Source: Accumulibacter sp. (GTDB lineage: Bacteria; Pseudomonadota; Gammaproteobacteria; Burkholderiales; Rhodocyclaceae). Taken from it: a DNA stretch of 24,035 bases. The stretch is from contig JAISDL010000176.1 of assembly GCA_031264825.1 (NCBI GenBank), positions 1 through 24,035 on the forward strand, given 5' to 3'. The notes under the pieces were generated by a model. The model was not told the origin of the DNA. It was given only the letters and a program-made list of their open reading frames with translations, and ran no database searches. The number at the start of each line of letters is the position of its first letter. Position 1 is the first letter of the stretch. A program made the translations under genes and the position numbers. Positions 22,236 to 24,035 of this stretch are shown here, piece after piece.

Positions 22236-23231
22236 ATGAATACGTTTGCCGCCGTTCTGGATACTCCGCCCCAAACCGTCTCTCCCGTCGCCCCCGCGCC
22301 GGCCAAATGGTCCGTCTCAAAGGTCGAAGCGCTCTTTCAGATGCCCTTGATGGATCTTCTCGACCGCGCGCACCAAGTGCACAAAGAAAATTTCAACCCG
22401 AACGAAGTCCAGCGTTCGGCGCTGATCTCGATCAAAACCGGCGGGTGTTCCGAAGATTGCAGCTATTGTTCGCAATCGGCGCGCTACCATACCGCGACCG
22501 AGCGCGAGGGTCTCATGCAGGTCGAGGATGTCGTCAAGGCGGCGAAAGAAGCCAAGGCCAACGGCGCAACGCGCTTTTGCATGGGCGCGGCGTGGCGCGG
22601 CCCGAAAGAAAAGCAGATGGAAGTCGTCACGCAGATGATCCGCGAGGTCAAGGCGCTCGGGATGGAAACCTGCGTGACGCTCGGCATGCTCAAGGAAGGC
22701 CAGGCCGAGCAGCTCAAGGAAGCGGGGCTCGATTATTACAACCACAACCTCGACACCGACTCCGAATTCTACGCGAACCTGATCACGACGCATACGCACA
22801 CGGACCGCCTCAATACGATCGACCTCGTCCGCCGCGCCGGAATCAAGATATGTTCGGGCGGCATCCTCGGCATGGGTGAATCGCGCCGCAATCGCGCCGC
22901 GCTCGTCGCGCAACTCGCCAACCTGAATCCGCCGCCGGATTCCGTTCCGATCAACAATCTGATCCCGATTCCGGGAACGCCGCTCGCCGACGCCGAAAGA
23001 CTCGACAACTTCGAATTCCTCCGCACGATCGCCGCCGCGCGGATCGCCATGCCCAAAAGCTACGTCCGCCTTTCCGCGGGACGTGAATCGATGTCGGAAG
23101 AATTTCAGGCGCTCTGCTTCTTCGCGGGCGCGAATTCGATTTTTTACTGCGACAAGCTGCTGACCGCGTTGAACGCCGGAACCAACCGCGACGCCGCGTT
23201 GTTTGAAAAGCTCGGCCTGAGCTTCGTCTGA
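22236..23231 (+). CDS. bioB: Biotin synthase BioB
   Basis: Radical-SAM enzyme that inserts sulfur into dethiobiotin. 331 aa from the ATG at 22236 (an in-frame TTG two codons earlier is rejected). Seen: [4Fe-4S] motif C71-x3-C75-x2-C78 in GGCSEDCSYCSQS; [2Fe-2S] ligands Cys115, Cys146, Cys206 and Arg278, all at a constant +18 offset from E. coli BioB; YYNHNLDT (167-174) and MPKSYVRLSAGRE. Compared with E. coli it has about 18 extra N-terminal residues (Pro/Ala/Val-rich) and stops soon after LFEKLGL, lacking the usual C-terminal tail. Followed by bioC after 38 bp, likely co-transcribed. Confidence 0.97.
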   Translation: MNTFAAVLDTPPQTVSPVAPAPAKWSVSKVEALFQMPLMDLLDRAHQVHKENFNPNEVQRSALISIKTGGCSEDCSYCSQSARYHTATEREGLMQVEDVVKAAKEAKANGATRFCMGAAWRGPKEKQMEVVTQMIREVKALGMETCVTLGMLKEGQAEQLKEAGLDYYNHNLDTDSEFYANLITTHTHTDRLNTIDLVRRAGIKICSGGILGMGESRRNRAALVAQLANLNPPPDSVPINNLIPIPGTPLADAERLDNFEFLRTIAAARIAMPKSYVRLSAGRESMSEEFQALCFFAGANSIFYCDKLLTALNAGTNRDAALFEKLGLSFV

Positions 23232-23269
23232 CCCCGTCACACATTCCCGCCCTTCCGTCGCCGGACCCG

Positions 23270-24035
23270 ATGCGCATCGACACGCGCCAGGTCCGGCGAA
23301 ATTTCGAGCGCGCCGCACCCCGCTACGACGCGGCGGCCTTCCTCCCGCGCGAGGTCGGTCGCCGGATGCTCGAACGCCTCGACTGCGTGAAATTCGACCC
23401 GAAGCGCGTCCTCGACCTGGGTTGCGGAACCGGTGCCGACCTCCACGCGCTCTCCGCGCGCTACCCGAACGCCGTTCTCGTCGGCGCGGATTTTTGCGAA
23501 CGCATGCTGCGCGAAGGACGCTCGCGGCGTTCGCTTTTCCGCTGGCTCCTTCCCCGACTCCTGCGCGCTCGCGCGCCGCTCGCCCTTGCCGACGCTGGCG
23601 CTCTTCCCTTCGCCGGCGCGTCTGTCGGCCTCGTCTGGTCGAATATGATGCTGCACTGGTCGGCCAACCCGCTGCGCGTTTTGCAAGAGGCCTTCCGCGT
23701 CCTCGAACCCGGCGGACTCCTGATGTTTTCGACGCTCGGCCCGGGGACCTTGCGCGAGTTGCGCGCGTGCTTTACCGACGCCTACGCGCACACGCTGCGC
23801 TTTACCGATATGCACGACACCGGCGACACGCTCGTCGAATGCGGATTCGCCGACCCCGTGCTCGACGTCGAGACCTTGAGACTGACCTACCGTTCGCTGA
23901 AAGACCTGGTCACGGAATTGCGCCAAAACGGCGCCGCCTGCGCCGCGCCGGACCGCCGTCGCGGACTGATGGGGCGCGGCGCTTGGCGGGCGGTCGAAAA
24001 CCGTTTTCTGGAACAAGCGATCGAGGGACGTTTAC
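23270..24035 (+). CDS. bioC: Malonyl-ACP O-methyltransferase BioC, 3' end cut by window edge
   Basis: SAM-dependent methylation of malonyl-ACP, the entry step to pimeloyl-ACP and biotin. 255 codons visible from the ATG at 23270; the C-terminus lies beyond the window. Seen: N-terminal TRQVRRNFERAAPRYDAAAFLPREVG, SAM motif VLDLGCGTGAD (48-58), DAGALPF near residue 113, and the BioC-type SNMMLHWSANPLRVLQEAFRVL, then LEPGGLLMFSTLGPGTLREL. The ribosome site is weak (GGA about 7 nt upstream). Same strand as bioB; comF nearby agrees with the betaproteobacterial comF-bioC neighbourhood. Confidence 0.94.
   Translation, partial: MRIDTRQVRRNFERAAPRYDAAAFLPREVGRRMLERLDCVKFDPKRVLDLGCGTGADLHALSARYPNAVLVGADFCERMLREGRSRRSLFRWLLPRLLRARAPLALADAGALPFAGASVGLVWSNMMLHWSANPLRVLQEAFRVLEPGGLLMFSTLGPGTLRELRACFTDAYAHTLRFTDMHDTGDTLVECGFADPVLDVETLRLTYRSLKDLVTELRQNGAACAAPDRRRGLMGRGAWRAVENRFLEQAIEGRL

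Overview
This GC-rich window reads as ordinary chromosome of a Gram-negative proteobacterium, most likely a betaproteobacterium (Burkholderiales or Rhodocyclales type; the exact taxon cannot be fixed from sequence reading alone). The evidence is LPS genes (waaC, waaA, an rml set), an outer-membrane TolC-family protein, and neighbourhoods that I associate with betaproteobacteria: yjgA divergent from pmbA, rsmD-coaD-ferredoxin, and trmL-comF beside bioC. I see no rRNA, tRNA, CRISPR array, transposase, integrase or phage gene. Base and codon use look even throughout.

Layout. 1-4670 (minus strand): a tightly packed operon rmlB-rmlD-rmlA-rmlC-phosphohexomutase making dTDP-L-rhamnose and a hexose phosphate for surface polysaccharide; the mutase runs off the left edge. 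4803-7108 (plus): waaC and waaA, inner-core LPS. 7109-7199: a convergent gap framed by a 35-bp inverted GGAGACA-type repeat whose left arm is translated as the tail of WaaA. 7200-12001 (minus): tolC, preceded by a glutamate/aspartate-type ABC importer (gltI, then gltJKL, separated by two strong hairpins). 12159-12737 (minus) yjgA and 12796-14157 (plus) pmbA share a short divergent promoter region. 14306-15388 (plus): a Tat-exported TRAP receptor of the TakP type, facing its likely permeases dctQM (15542-17673, minus) across a strong terminator and a 15-bp perfect hairpin. 17923-19330 (minus): rsmD-coaD-ferredoxin. 19425-20879 (plus): rng (RNase G), preceded by a 10-bp-period tandem repeat. 20917-22172 (minus): comF-trmL. 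22236-24035 (plus): bioB and the start of bioC.

How it works together. The left third serves the cell envelope (rhamnose donor, Kdo/heptose core, outer-membrane efflux or secretion duct). The middle holds two importers for small organic acids or amino acids with separate architectures (ABC and TRAP). The right third is housekeeping: rRNA methylation and ribosome-associated functions, CoA, RNA processing, tRNA wobble methylation, DNA-uptake-related ComF, and biotin.

I found no convincing novel multi-gene system. The signals most worth a second look are non-coding: the inverted repeat that rewrites the WaaA C-terminus, the decamer array carrying three TAGAAT hexamers in front of rng, the hairpins between gltI and gltJ, and the convergent split of the TRAP receptor from its permease.
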